DNA from: Salinisphaera sp. LB1
GTDB taxonomy: Bacteria > Pseudomonadota > Gammaproteobacteria > Nevskiales > Salinisphaeraceae
Reading direction: 5' to 3'
Assembly (NCBI RefSeq): GCF_003177035.1
Contig: NZ_CP029488.1
Span: 1,116,001 to 1,180,000 of the forward strand
Length of the DNA: 64,000 nt
A model generated the notes under the pieces. That model made no database searches. It was not told where the DNA came from and saw only the letters and a program-made list of their open reading frames with translations. The number at the start of each line of letters is the position of its first letter. Position 1 is the stretch's first letter. Below are positions 17,861 through 27,052 of the stretch, in pieces. Both the position numbers and the translations under genes were made by a program.

Positions 17861-18655
17861 TCAGATGTATCCCAGCTGTTTCAGAAACCGGCTTATGGCC
17901 GCATTGACGGGCTCCGGATGGGTCAGATTCGACGCATGGCCGGCTTCGGGCACGGTGACCATCTCGGCATGCCGCAGGTGCCCGGCCATTTCCTCGGCCC
18001 GATCCAGCGTGATCGCCTGATCCGCCTCGCCGTGGATGACCAACGCCGGAACCTCGATACGGGCGATATCGTGGCTGATGTCGTCGCGGTCAATCAGGGT
18101 GCGGAAGGCCTGGTTCAGATTATGCGCTTGCCAGCCACGCCACTTGGCCTTCCATTGTTCGGCGCCGTGCCAGGCTGGTCCGAGAATGATTTCAGCAATA
18201 TCGTCGGCGATGGACTCCGGCAGGCCCTGGTTGGTCCAGACATCGAGCATCTGCTCATAGCCGGCTAGCTTGGCCGGCTCCTCGACACGGGCCTGGGTAT
18301 CGATCAATACCAGTGCCTCCACACGCTGCGGATGGGTGAGCGCACAGCGCAGCGACAGATAGCCGCCCTGGCTCATGCCGACCAGCACAGCCCGCTCGAT
18401 GCCCAGATAATCGAGCAACGCCACCAGGTCGTCGGCCGAGTCGTAGTAGCTGAATGGCGCGACATCGTCGTCGGCGGTCTGGCCGTGGGCACGTTCGTCC
18501 CAGGCGATGCAGCGGCAGGTCGAGCCGAACGCCGCTAATTGCGGCTCGAACATCTCGTGATCCATCAGCAGCCCGTGCGAAAACACAAGGACCGGACCAT
18601 CGCCTCCGGTATCGCGATAGAACAAATGCTGACCGTTGACGGGCGCTATCGGCAT
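17861..18655 (-). CDS. Alpha/beta-hydrolase (enol-lactonase/haloperoxidase-like)
   Basis: A 264-residue alpha/beta-hydrolase. The oxyanion region is VFSHGLLMDHEMF, the nucleophile elbow GMSQGG has Ser95, the acid is in VIHGEADQAI, and the catalytic His is in PEAGHASN near the C-terminus. The ATG at 18655 follows AAGGGAGGCA, a good ribosome-binding site, so the longer TTG form was not used. It resembles 3-oxoadipate enol-lactonase and related ester hydrolases. It may therefore act on a lactone or ester of an aromatic compound, but the cluster already has PcaL for the enol-lactone. The substrate is unknown. Confidence 0.8.
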   Translation of the reverse strand: MPIAPVNGQHLFYRDTGGDGPVLVFSHGLLMDHEMFEPQLAAFGSTCRCIAWDERAHGQTADDDVAPFSYYDSADDLVALLDYLGIERAVLVGMSQGGYLSLRCALTHPQRVEALVLIDTQARVEEPAKLAGYEQMLDVWTNQGLPESIADDIAEIILGPAWHGAEQWKAKWRGWQAHNLNQAFRTLIDRDDISHDIARIEVPALVIHGEADQAITLDRAEEMAGHLRHAEMVTVPEAGHASNLTHPEPVNAAISRFLKQLGYI

Positions 18656-18857
18656 GGCTGTGCCTCCCTTGTTGTTGGCGGCCAAGCTATCAACCCTGCA
18701 CAGAAATAGATGATTTTGTCAGGTTAATAGCGCGAGTATGCGACCGCATGCTCGTCGCGGCCATCGGCCGCGAAACCTTTGAAAACAGCGGATGAAGTCA
18801 GCTGTTTTAGCGTCGGATTAATAATAGGCAATCACGACCCGGCGGATCGCGTCAGCC

Positions 18858-18878
18858 GCGGCCCTCGCCGAGGGCCGC
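18858..18878 (-). terminator. GC-rich hairpin downstream of the aldehyde dehydrogenase gene
   Basis: GCGGCCCT and AGGGCCGC are perfect 8-bp arms around a 5-base loop, 15 bases past the stop of the aldehyde dehydrogenase gene. No T run follows, so this may be an RNA end protector or a weak terminator. Confidence 0.35.
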
Positions 18879-18893
18879 CGCGCGCAACACGGT

Positions 18894-20348
18894 TCAGATC
18901 GGGTAGTGGCGCGGCCCGGTCTGCAGCGTGACCCAGCGCAGCTCGGTGAACTCCGCAATCCCGGCCTGGCCGCCGAAACGGCCGTGGCCCGACGCTTTCA
19001 CGCCGCCGAAGGGCATCTGCGGCTCGTCATGCACGGTCGGGCCGTTGACGTGGCAGATGCCCGAGCGAATGCGCTGGGCGATCGCCATGCCGCGGGCGCC
19101 ATCGCCGGAGAATACGGCTGCCGACAGCCCGTATTCCGTATCGTTGGCCACTCGCACCAGTTCATCGTCACCGCCGGCCACGCGCACCATGGCAACCACC
19201 GGGCCGAAGGATTCCTCGCCGTAGATACGCATGTCGGGGGTCACCTGATCGAGCACGGTCGGCTGCATGATCACCGAATCCGCTTCGCCGCCAACGAGCA
19301 CGGCCGCCCCCTTGGCGCGGGCATCCGCGATCAGCTCGTTGAGATGAACGCGCGACGGCTCGCCGATCAACGTGCCGAGCGGCGTATCCTCATGGCGCGG
19401 ATCACCGGCCTTGAGCGTCGCGACCTTGGCCGCGAGCTTTTCGGCAAAGGCATCGGCCACCGCCTCGGCGACCACCAGCCGTTCCGTCGACATGCAGATC
19501 TGGCCCTGGTGAAAGAACGCCCCGAAGGCGGCCGCGGCGACGGCAGCATCCAGATCCGCGTCATCGGCGACCACAAACGGCGCCTTGCCGCCCAGTTCCA
19601 GCAGCGCCGGCTTGAACACCCCGGCCGCGGTCTGGCCAATGATCCGCCCGACCGGGCTCGAGCCGGTGAAGTTCACGCGCGCAATCGCCGGATGTTCGAT
19701 CAGGGCCCGAACCACGTCGGCCGCATCTTCCGGCGCGTTGGTCACGACATTCACCACGCCCTCCCCCATGCCGGCCTCGATCAGCGCCTCGCCGATCAGG
19801 TGATGCACGGCCGGGCACTGCTCCGAGGCCTTGAGCACCACGCTGTTGCCGCAGGCCAGCGCCGTCGCAATGGCACGAACGCCCAGGATCACCGGCGCAT
19901 TCCACGGCGCGATACCCAGCACCGGGCCACAGGGCACGCGCATCGACATCGCCAGGTTGCCCGGCACGTCGGTCGGGATGGTCGCGCCCTGAATCTGGGT
20001 GGTCAGCCCGGCCGCCTCGCGCAGCATGCCGGCGGCCACGTGCACGTTGAAACCGGCCCAACCGGAGGTTGCCCCGGTCTCTTCGACCATGGCGCGGGTA
20101 AAAGCCTGGGCGCGGGCTTCGAGCGCCTCGGCGGCGGCCAGCAACCGGGTTCGGCGCTCGCCGGGACCGGTTGCGGACCAATTCGCGAATGCCTTCGACG
20201 CGGCCTCGGCCGCCGCTTCGGCATCGGCCACCGCCGCCGCCGACGCCCGCGTCACCACATCGCCCCCCGCCGGATTGCACCGTTCGAACGTCGCGCCGTT
20301 GGCCGCGGCGCGCGCTTGCCCGCCGATCAGCAATGCCAGTTCCTTCAT
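18894..20348 (-). CDS. Aromatic aldehyde dehydrogenase (vanillin/salicylaldehyde dehydrogenase type)
   Basis: A 484-residue NAD(P)+-dependent aldehyde dehydrogenase. Asn150 (APWNAPV), Glu251 (LELGGKAP) and the nucleophile Cys285 (HQGQICMSTER) are present, and the cofactor loop is NFTGSSPVGRIIG. The FFHQGQICMSTER version of the active site and the C-terminal PHDEPQMPFGG-like region belong to the vanillin, benzaldehyde and salicylaldehyde dehydrogenase group. It would oxidise vanillin or 4-hydroxybenzaldehyde, the products of the Ech-type enzyme, to the acids used by VanAB and PobA. No other intact aldehyde dehydrogenase is present in the window, so it is the natural candidate for this step. 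A GTTCG-type site lies 86 bases upstream. Confidence 0.85.
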   Translation of the reverse strand: MKELALLIGGQARAAANGATFERCNPAGGDVVTRASAAAVADAEAAAEAASKAFANWSATGPGERRTRLLAAAEALEARAQAFTRAMVEETGATSGWAGFNVHVAAGMLREAAGLTTQIQGATIPTDVPGNLAMSMRVPCGPVLGIAPWNAPVILGVRAIATALACGNSVVLKASEQCPAVHHLIGEALIEAGMGEGVVNVVTNAPEDAADVVRALIEHPAIARVNFTGSSPVGRIIGQTAAGVFKPALLELGGKAPFVVADDADLDAAVAAAAFGAFFHQGQICMSTERLVVAEAVADAFAEKLAAKVATLKAGDPRHEDTPLGTLIGEPSRVHLNELIADARAKGAAVLVGGEADSVIMQPTVLDQVTPDMRIYGEESFGPVVAMVRVAGGDDELVRVANDTEYGLSAAVFSGDGARGMAIAQRIRSGICHVNGPTVHDEPQMPFGGVKASGHGRFGGQAGIAEFTELRWVTLQTGPRHYPI

Positions 20349-20433
20349 GTCGGTCGCTCCTCGTTATTCGAATTCATTGCGCCACAGACCGTGAGCACCT
20401 TTGCCCCATCGGTCCAGCCAGCGCTCGCCTTAA

Positions 20434-20448
20434 GTTCGCACTACGACC
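20434..20448. promoter_or_regulatory. Weak candidate IclR-type operator upstream of the aldehyde dehydrogenase gene
   Basis: GTTCGCACTACGACC resembles the protocatechuate IclR-regulator site GTTCG-N5-CGCAC in its first half and keeps CG in the second. It is 86 bases upstream of the aldehyde dehydrogenase start, between that gene and aroQ. The match is partial. Confidence 0.35.
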
Positions 20449-20504
20449 AGTTGGCCGCAAGTCGCACAACAAGGCCGACCGATCACGCCGGGCCGGTGGC
20501 CGTG

Positions 20505-20951
20505 TCAGGGGAAGGCGGCCCCTTCGCGCTGCCGAAGCACGAAATCCAGCGCGGCGGCATAGCCGAAGGCGCCCAAACCGGCGATGACGCCATCGGCCCG
20601 CATCGAGACATAGGAATGGTGGCGAAACGATTCCCGCTTGTGCACGTTCGACAAATGCACCTCCACCACCGGCCCATCGAACGCGTTCAGCGCATCCAGC
20701 AAAGCCACGGACGTATGCGTCCAGGCCGCCGGATTAATGATGATGGCATCGGCGGCCCTACGGGCGGCGTGAATGCGCTCGATCGCCTCGCCCTCATGGT
20801 TGGTCTGAAAGGTCTCGAGCGACGCCCCGCCGGCCTCGGCACGGCGCGCCAGCGCGGCTTCGATATCGGCCAGCGTGGTCGCGCCGTAGATCTCGGGTTC
20901 GCGCTCGCCGAGCAGATTGAGGTTGGGCCCATTGAGCAACAGAATCTTCAC
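20505..20951 (-). CDS. aroQ: Type II 3-dehydroquinate dehydratase
   Basis: A 148-residue protein with the full type II dehydroquinase pattern. It starts with [20 protein letters not shown], where Tyr22 is the catalytic base; Asn73 and His79 are in NPAAWTHTS; His99 is in VEVHLSN. It converts 3-dehydroquinate to 3-dehydroshikimate, either in aromatic amino-acid synthesis or in quinate use, where dehydroshikimate goes on to protocatechuate. Its place beside the pca regulator, divergent and sharing a putative IclR site, suggests the catabolic role, although no quinate dehydrogenase or dehydroshikimate dehydratase gene is in the window. The start is GTG. Confidence 0.93.
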   Translation of the reverse strand: MKILLLNGPNLNLLGEREPEIYGATTLADIEAALARRAEAGGASLETFQTNHEGEAIERIHAARRAADAIIINPAAWTHTSVALLDALNAFDGPVVEVHLSNVHKRESFRHHSYVSMRADGVIAGLGAFGYAAALDFVLRQREGAAFP

Positions 20952-21140
20952 GCCGCGCTCCCACGCCTGAATGAATCGGCCCCATCATAGCCGCCCGGCG
21001 ACATGTACCGACAGGCGCGTCTCTCGAGCGCGATCCGGGGCCGTTCACACGACCGGCGCGGGGCAGTGCCCGGCGTTTCGCGGCAAGAGCGCGCAGGCCA
21101 CCCACGCATGGGCTTATCGCCGCGCCGACACCGTCACCTT

Positions 21141-21155
21141 GTTCGCATTGCGCAC
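21141..21155. promoter_or_regulatory. Candidate IclR (PcaR-type) operator between aroQ and the IclR gene
   Basis: GTTCGCATTGCGCAC agrees at both ends with GTTCG-N5-CGCAC, the half-sites I recall for Pseudomonas putida PcaR. It lies in the divergent promoter region, 35 bases before the regulator ATG, so it could mediate autoregulation and control of aroQ. Confidence 0.6.
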
Positions 21156-21189
21156 AAAAGCTGCCAAACTGTCGCCGCGCGTGTCGCCC

Positions 21190-22014
21190 ATGCACATCGA
21201 TAGAGGATTGCGCAGCTTGAAACAGGATCTCCCGGAGACCGAAACCGCCGCCCTGGCGCCCGATCATCGCGATTTCGTCAGCGCCCTGGCCACGGGGCTG
21301 GAAATCATCCGTACCTTCGATCGCGAGCATCCCCGGATGACGCTCAGCGAAGTCGCGGCCCGCAACGGCATCAACCGGGCCAAGGCGCGGCGCTTTCTGC
21401 TCACTCTCCACGGGCTGGGCTATGTCCGCAAACAGGACCGCTATTTCGAGCTGGCGCCGCGAACGCTCGATCTCGGCTATGCCTTCCTGTCGGCCAATGG
21501 TTATCAATCCATCGTGCGCCAGCATCTCGAACACATCACGGAAGTGACCGGCGAATCCTCCTCGATGGGCGTACTGGACGGCGCCGACGTGATCTATGTC
21601 GCGCGTTCCGCCGCTCCGCACCGATTGATGACCGTCGCACTCAACATCGGCTCGCGCCTGCCCGCGGTCGCGACCTCGATGGGGCGCGTGTTGTTGGCGT
21701 TCACGCCCGATCGGCTCGACCAGATTCTGGCCCGGGACGCCCTGGTGGCCCATACCCCGAACACAATCACCGATGCGAAGGCGCTGCGCGCCTGCATCGC
21801 TGAGGTACGCAGCAATGGGTATTGTATTGTCGATCAGGAACTGGAGTCCGGCCTACGGTCTCTGGCGGTGCCGGTGCACAATCAGCACGGCAAACTGCTG
21901 GGCGCGTTGAACGTCAGCACCAATGCGGCACGCGTTGCCCGCGACACGCTGGAACAGGACTTCCTGCCGCTGCTGCTGGAGACGGCCCGCGAAATCGAAC
22001 GCACGGTCGAGTGA
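21190..22014 (+). CDS. IclR family regulator of protocatechuate catabolism (PcaR/PcaU/PobR type)
   Basis: A 274-residue IclR protein. The N-terminal winged helix (DFVSALATGLEIIRTFDREHPRM then LSEVAARNGINRAKARRFLLTL) is typical of the PcaR/PobR branch. The ligand domain begins about residue 100 with GYQSIVRQHLEHI and contains ARSAAPHRLM. It likely senses beta-ketoadipate, protocatechuate or 4-hydroxybenzoate and controls pcaIJ, where a tandem of similar sites overlaps the promoter. The ATG at 21190 is used. TTG at 21208 or 21217, after AGAGGA, is a credible alternative that shortens the protein by 6-9 residues. It is followed by pcaB after 198 bases. Confidence 0.85.
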   Translation: MHIDRGLRSLKQDLPETETAALAPDHRDFVSALATGLEIIRTFDREHPRMTLSEVAARNGINRAKARRFLLTLHGLGYVRKQDRYFELAPRTLDLGYAFLSANGYQSIVRQHLEHITEVTGESSSMGVLDGADVIYVARSAAPHRLMTVALNIGSRLPAVATSMGRVLLAFTPDRLDQILARDALVAHTPNTITDAKALRACIAEVRSNGYCIVDQELESGLRSLAVPVHNQHGKLLGALNVSTNAARVARDTLEQDFLPLLLETAREIERTVE

Positions 22015-22212
22015 ACAACCCGGGCGGGGCCGACGGCGGGCGCTCCGCCGGTTTGCCGGCGACACGCTCGGCTGGCTATCGTGCGTGTCGGGCCGAAGAC
22101 TTGATCGCGTAACGTGCTCGCGAGGCCCGTCATACAGAACGACGTTGGCGTGCACTAGGCCCCATTGCGCGCGTTGACGCCACCAGCCGGCATCCATTAC
22201 TGCAGAAACGCC

Positions 22213-23547
22213 ATGTACGACCTGTTCCTCCGTCATCCGTTCATGAGCCCGGCCGGCATCGCCGCCTGCGACGCGCAGGCGTTCATCGAAGCCATGTGTC
22301 GGTTCGAGATCGCGTTGGCCCGGGTCGAGGAAGCGGCCGGTCATCTGCCCGCGGGCACCGCAGAGGCCATCGCCGGCACGATTCGCGCCGAGGCATTCGA
22401 TGCCGAAATGCTGGCCCGCGAGGCCGCCGATGGCGGCAATGTCGCCATTCCGTTCGTCAAGCAGGCCAAGGCCCTGCTGCCCGGCGAACTCAAACCCTAT
22501 TTCCACAAGGGCGCGACCAGCCAGGACGTGATCGACTCGGCGCTCATGCTGATGATCAAGCCGCGCCTGGAATGCTGTCTGGGCTATATCGAGGCGACCA
22601 TCGATGGCGGCAGCGCGCTCATGCGGCATCACCGCGACACCCCGATGATCGGACGAACGCTGACCCAGCAGGCCCTGCCGATCACCTTCGGCGCCAAGGT
22701 CGGGCAATGGCTGACGGGTCTGGCCGCCGCCGAAAAACGCCTGAAGCAGGTGGCGGCCGAAGGCCTGTTCGTGCAGTTCGGCGGCCCGGTGGCGGCGCAT
22801 CACGGCCTGGACGATGGGCTCGAGCTGATGACGGCGCTGGCCGCGGCACTGGGGCTGAACTGCCCGCTACTGCCCTGGCATACCGATCGCCAACCGATGC
22901 TTTCGATCGTGGATGCGGTGGGCGCGGTCGCCGTGGCGGCCGAAAAGATGGCGACCGACATCGCCTGGATGGCCCAGACCGAGGTCGGCGAAGCGCGCGA
23001 ACCGGCCGCGACCGGCGCCGGCGGCTCGTCGTCCATGCCACACAAGGCCAACCCGGTGGGCAGCGCGCGAATCCGGGCCGCGGCACGCCAGATCCATGCC
23101 GCCGTGGGCACGATGCACAGCGCGGGCGCCCAGGCCCATGAACGCGCCTTCGGCGAATGGCATGCCGAATGGGCGCCGATGGTCGATGCCGTGCTGCTAC
23201 TCGAAGGCGCGCTCGAAACACTCGTGCCGCTGGTCGGCGAGTTGCAAGTCGATACCGAAGCCATGCGTACCAATCTGGCGCTGTCCGGCGGCGCCAATCT
23301 CTCGGCACCGACGGTTGCGCTGTTACGAAAGGCGATGCCGCTCGATCGCGCCCGAACACTGGCGGCACAGGCCGCGGAAACCGCGCTGCGGGAGCGCTGC
23401 GACTACGCCGATGCGCTGCTGGCCATTCCCGAGATCGCCGCGGCGTTCGAGGCCGAGCGCGTTCGCGCGGCGGTCGATCCCGCCGCCTACGTCGGCACCA
23501 GTGCGGCCCAGGTATCACGTGTCGAGGCTGCGCTGCGCAATCGCTGA
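22213..23547 (+). CDS. pcaB: 3-carboxy-cis,cis-muconate cycloisomerase
   Basis: A 444-residue member of the fumarase/aspartase superfamily. The family signature appears as GGSSSMPHKANPVGS near residue 275, with the catalytic serine loop, and HKGATSQDVIDSALML in the first conserved region is the form seen in PcaB and adenylosuccinate lyases. It cyclises 3-carboxy-cis,cis-muconate, the PcaHG product, to 4-carboxymuconolactone, which PcaL then decarboxylates and hydrolyses. The ATG at 22213 (MYDLFLRHPF) matches usual PcaB starts. It follows the IclR regulator and precedes pcaIJ, which has its own promoter. Confidence 0.92.
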   Translation: MYDLFLRHPFMSPAGIAACDAQAFIEAMCRFEIALARVEEAAGHLPAGTAEAIAGTIRAEAFDAEMLAREAADGGNVAIPFVKQAKALLPGELKPYFHKGATSQDVIDSALMLMIKPRLECCLGYIEATIDGGSALMRHHRDTPMIGRTLTQQALPITFGAKVGQWLTGLAAAEKRLKQVAAEGLFVQFGGPVAAHHGLDDGLELMTALAAALGLNCPLLPWHTDRQPMLSIVDAVGAVAVAAEKMATDIAWMAQTEVGEAREPAATGAGGSSSMPHKANPVGSARIRAAARQIHAAVGTMHSAGAQAHERAFGEWHAEWAPMVDAVLLLEGALETLVPLVGELQVDTEAMRTNLALSGGANLSAPTVALLRKAMPLDRARTLAAQAAETALRERCDYADALLAIPEIAAAFEAERVRAAVDPAAYVGTSAAQVSRVEAALRNR

Positions 23548-23624
23548 CGCTCATCGCTGCCCATAGCAAGCCCCACGGCGCGTCGACTCTGCAGCGCCTT
23601 GATCCACGGTTGACCAAAGACGAA

Positions 23625-23653
23625 TTGACGATCGGCGCCGGCCGCCCTAGATT
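23625..23653 (+). promoter_or_regulatory. Sigma-70 promoter of pcaIJ
   Basis: TTGACG (23625-23630) and TAGATT (23648-23653) are separated by 17 bases, close to the sigma-70 consensus. The start of transcription would be near 23660, inside the tandem IclR-type sites and about 48 bases before the pcaI ATG. Confidence 0.6.
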
Positions 23654-23687
23654 ATTCGCATAGCAAACCTTGGTTCGCATAGCGAAT
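23654..23687. promoter_or_regulatory. Tandem IclR-type operator sites at the pcaI promoter
   Basis: ATTCGCATAGCAAAC (23654-23668) and GTTCGCATAGCGAAT (23673-23687) are near-identical repeats 19 bases apart. The second contains the perfect palindrome TTCGC.ATA.GCGAA. Both resemble GTTCG-N5-CG(C/A)AC sites of PcaR-like regulators and directly follow the -10 element, as in the P. putida pcaIJ promoter. Confidence 0.65.
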
Positions 23688-23707
23688 CAGCAAGCCGGAG
23701 TGCATCC

Positions 23708-24529
23708 ATGTCCGAATTCCTGCCCCTGGCAGAGGCGGTGGATCGATATGTGGCCGATGGCGCCACCGTGGCCCTGGAAGGCTTTACGCATCTGATTCCA
23801 TTTGCGGCCGGCCACGAGATCATTCGCCAGAAGAAACGCGAGCTGACCCTGATCCGCATGACGCCGGATCTGATCTACGACCAGATGATCGGCGCCGGCT
23901 GCGCGAAGAAGCTGATTTTCTCCTGGGGCGGCAACCCGGGCGTGGGCTCGCTGCACCGGTTGCGCGATGCGGTCGAACACGGCTGGCCGCATCCGATCGA
24001 GATTCTCGAACACAGCCATGCGGCCATGGCCAACGCCTTTGAAGCGGGTGCGGCTGGTTTGCCGCTGGCGATCCTGCGCGGCTATATCGGCTCGGACCTG
24101 CCCAAGGTCAACGACCAGATCAAGTTCATCGAGTGCCCGTTCACCGGCGAGCGTCTGGCCGCCGTGCCGTCGATCCGGCCGGATGTATCGATCGTGCACG
24201 CCCAGAAGGCCGACCGGCACGGCAACGTACTGGTCGAGGGGATCGTCGGCGTGCAGAAGGAAGCGGTCATGGCCGCGAAGCACTCGATCGTCACGGTCGA
24301 GGAGATTGTCGACGAGCTGGACTGCGGCCCCAACGCCTGCGTGATCCCGGCCTGGGTAATCGGCGCGGTCTGCGCGGCGCCGGGCGGCGCCCGGCCCTCG
24401 TACACGCACGGCTACTACCCGCGCTCGAACAAGTTCTACAAGGACTGGGACCCGATTTCCCGCGACCGCGAGGCATTTTCCGCCTGGCTGGACGAACACG
24501 TGTTCCACACCCACGGAGCCTCGGCATGA
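23708..24529 (+). CDS. pcaI: 3-oxoadipate CoA-transferase subunit A
   Basis: A 273-residue CoA-transferase alpha subunit of the longer PcaI/GctA type. The N-terminal GATVALEGFTHLIPFAAGHE corresponds to the glycine-rich loop, FSWGGNPGVGSLHRLRDA is characteristic, and HAQKADRHGNVLVEGIVG is the conserved CoA-transferase region. With PcaJ it moves CoA from succinyl-CoA to 3-oxoadipate in the cytoplasm. The start ATG follows AAGCCGGAG. Its stop overlaps the PcaJ start (ATGA), so the two subunits are translationally coupled. A sigma-70 promoter and tandem IclR sites lie immediately upstream. Confidence 0.93.
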   Translation: MSEFLPLAEAVDRYVADGATVALEGFTHLIPFAAGHEIIRQKKRELTLIRMTPDLIYDQMIGAGCAKKLIFSWGGNPGVGSLHRLRDAVEHGWPHPIEILEHSHAAMANAFEAGAAGLPLAILRGYIGSDLPKVNDQIKFIECPFTGERLAAVPSIRPDVSIVHAQKADRHGNVLVEGIVGVQKEAVMAAKHSIVTVEEIVDELDCGPNACVIPAWVIGAVCAAPGGARPSYTHGYYPRSNKFYKDWDPISRDREAFSAWLDEHVFHTHGASA

Positions 24530-25299
24530 GCGAACACTATAGTGCCGCCGAAATGATGACGGTCACCGCCTCGCGCGCCCTGCGCAACGGCCAGAGTTGC
24601 TTTGTCGGCATCGGCCTGCCGAGCGAAGCCGCCAACCTGGCCCGCCTGACCCACGCGCCCGATGTGGTGCTGATCTATGAGTCCGGCACGCTCGAAACCA
24701 AACCCGAGGTACTGCCGCTGTCGATCGGCGACGGCGAGCTGTGCGAAACCGCGCTGACCACTGTCTCCGTGCCGGAGATGTTTCGTTACTGGGTCCAGGG
24801 CGGCAAGATCGATGTCGGCTTTCTGGGCGCGGCCCAGGTCGACAAATACGCCAACCTCAACACCACGCTGATCGGCGACTATCGCGAACCCAAGGTGCGC
24901 CTGCCGGGCGGCGGCGGGGCGCCGGAAATGGCCACCTGCACCGGCGAGATCTTCATCACCCTCAAGCATTCCAGGCGGACGTTTGTGGAAGCGGTCGATT
25001 TCGTGACCACCGTCGGCTTCGGCCGTGACGGCACCGCCCGCGACGGCGTGCCCAACATCGGCGCAGGCCCCACCCGCGTGATCACCGATTTGTGCGTCAT
25101 GCAGCCCGACCCGGCGACGAAGGAACTGACAGTGACCTCGCTGCATCCCGGCATCTCGCGCGAGGATGTGACCGGCGCCACCGGCTGGGACATCGCTTTC
25201 GCCGACGACCTGACCACCACCGCCGAGCCGGACGACAACGAATTGACCGTGCTGCGCGAGTTGAAGGCACGCACGGAGCGCCATCACAGCGAGGCGTGA
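24526..25299 (+). CDS. pcaJ: 3-oxoadipate CoA-transferase subunit B
   Basis: A 257-residue beta subunit. The catalytic glutamate lies in LIYESGTLE near residue 47, preceded by FVGIGLPSEAANLA, and GFLGAAQVDKYANLNTTLIGD and LPGGGGAPEM are standard for the family. It pairs with PcaI to form the transferase that activates 3-oxoadipate for thiolysis. It starts within the PcaI stop codon. Next on the strand, after 390 bases rich in short repeats, is pcaF, so the thiolase may depend on read-through or on another promoter in that gap. Confidence 0.93.
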   Translation: MSEHYSAAEMMTVTASRALRNGQSCFVGIGLPSEAANLARLTHAPDVVLIYESGTLETKPEVLPLSIGDGELCETALTTVSVPEMFRYWVQGGKIDVGFLGAAQVDKYANLNTTLIGDYREPKVRLPGGGGAPEMATCTGEIFITLKHSRRTFVEAVDFVTTVGFGRDGTARDGVPNIGAGPTRVITDLCVMQPDPATKELTVTSLHPGISREDVTGATGWDIAFADDLTTTAEPDDNELTVLRELKARTERHHSEA

Positions 25300-25312
25300 T
25301 CTTTCTTGCGGA

Positions 25313-25338
25313 TTTGTCCGCAGATTCACGCAGATGAA
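25313..25338 (-). repeat. CTGCG-word dispersed repeat, copy downstream of pcaJ
   Basis: In reverse orientation this reads CTTCATCTGCGTGAATCTGC followed by GGACAAA. It shares CTGCGTGAATCTGCG with the copy at 26974-27014. It begins 14 bases after the pcaJ stop. Confidence 0.65.
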
Positions 25339-25394
25339 GAAAGTAAGGTCGCGCTTGATTATGTACGACACTCAGCGGGCTGAATAAGCCGGGG

Positions 25395-25433
25395 CATTTT
25401 GTCCGCAAATGCACGCGAATGAGCGCAAATAAG
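25395..25433 (-). repeat. CTGCG-word dispersed repeat, diverged copy
   Basis: The plus strand reads TTTTGTCCGCAAATGCACGC and then GAATGAGCGCAAATAAG, with the same spacing of words as the copy at 25313 but more substitutions. It is about 60 bases from that copy and in the same orientation. Confidence 0.5.
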
Positions 25434-25623
25434 AAGCAAGATCAAGGCACTGCTGCTTCAGGTGCGCTAGCAATGGCACCCTCAAGGCTTGGACTGAACT
25501 TTGTACATAATTTAAGAGATCGCTTGCATGGATTTCGTGTTCAGCAACTGGCGAATCGAGTTTCGTTCGCGGACTCGCAGCCCCTGAACCGACTCGAAGC
25601 AAGACCAGCACTCGAAATCGTCT

Positions 25624-25660
25624 TCTTTGTATCTGCGTAGATCGGCGTCGATCTGCGGAA
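25624..25660 (+). repeat. CTGCG-word dispersed repeat, copy upstream of pcaF
   Basis: TCTTTGTATCTGCGTAGATC followed by GGCGTCGATCTGCGGAA is in the opposite orientation to the two copies near pcaJ, so the region between pcaJ and pcaF is bracketed by inverted copies. Confidence 0.6.
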
Positions 25661-25689
25661 AAAAACGAATCTCTTTCCCGGAGTAACCC

Positions 25690-26898
<1,209 letters not shown>

Positions 26899-26973
26899 TA
26901 TGCATTGACGAAAAGCCCGTCTACAGATGACCACCGATGGAGGCGTGGGCCGCCCTGTCCGCATCTTCTTTTT

Positions 26974-27014
26974 TCGATCTGCGTGAATCTGCGTCCATCT
27001 GTGGATAAATGAAG
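26974..27014 (+). repeat. CTGCG-word dispersed repeat, most complete copy
   Basis: The words CGATCTGCGTGAATCTGCGT and CCATCTGTGGATAAATGAAG follow each other, giving an approximately 11-base periodic pattern. It ends 38 bases before the pcaL start. A related string, CTACAGATGACCACCGATGG, occurs at 26921-26940. This is the best representative of the family in the window. Confidence 0.7.
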
Positions 27015-27052
27015 AAGGAAACACGCGAACGATCACAACTTTCGGAGGCCCC

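Larger units (their letters stand above)
25300..25689. other. Repeat-bearing intergenic region between pcaJ and pcaF
   Basis: These 390 bases contain three copies of the CTGCG-word repeat (25313-25338, 25395-25433 and 25624-25660). GC content is visibly lower than in the flanking genes. A 73-codon open frame at 25419-25640 has no family resemblance and consists partly of repeat, so it is not called. The pcaF ribosome-binding site lies at the right edge. Confidence 0.6.

Noticed and set aside
25419-25640. A 73-codon frame between pcaJ and pcaF
   Set aside because: It overlaps the CTGCG-word repeats, has no ribosome-binding site or family resemblance and lies in lower-GC intergenic DNA.
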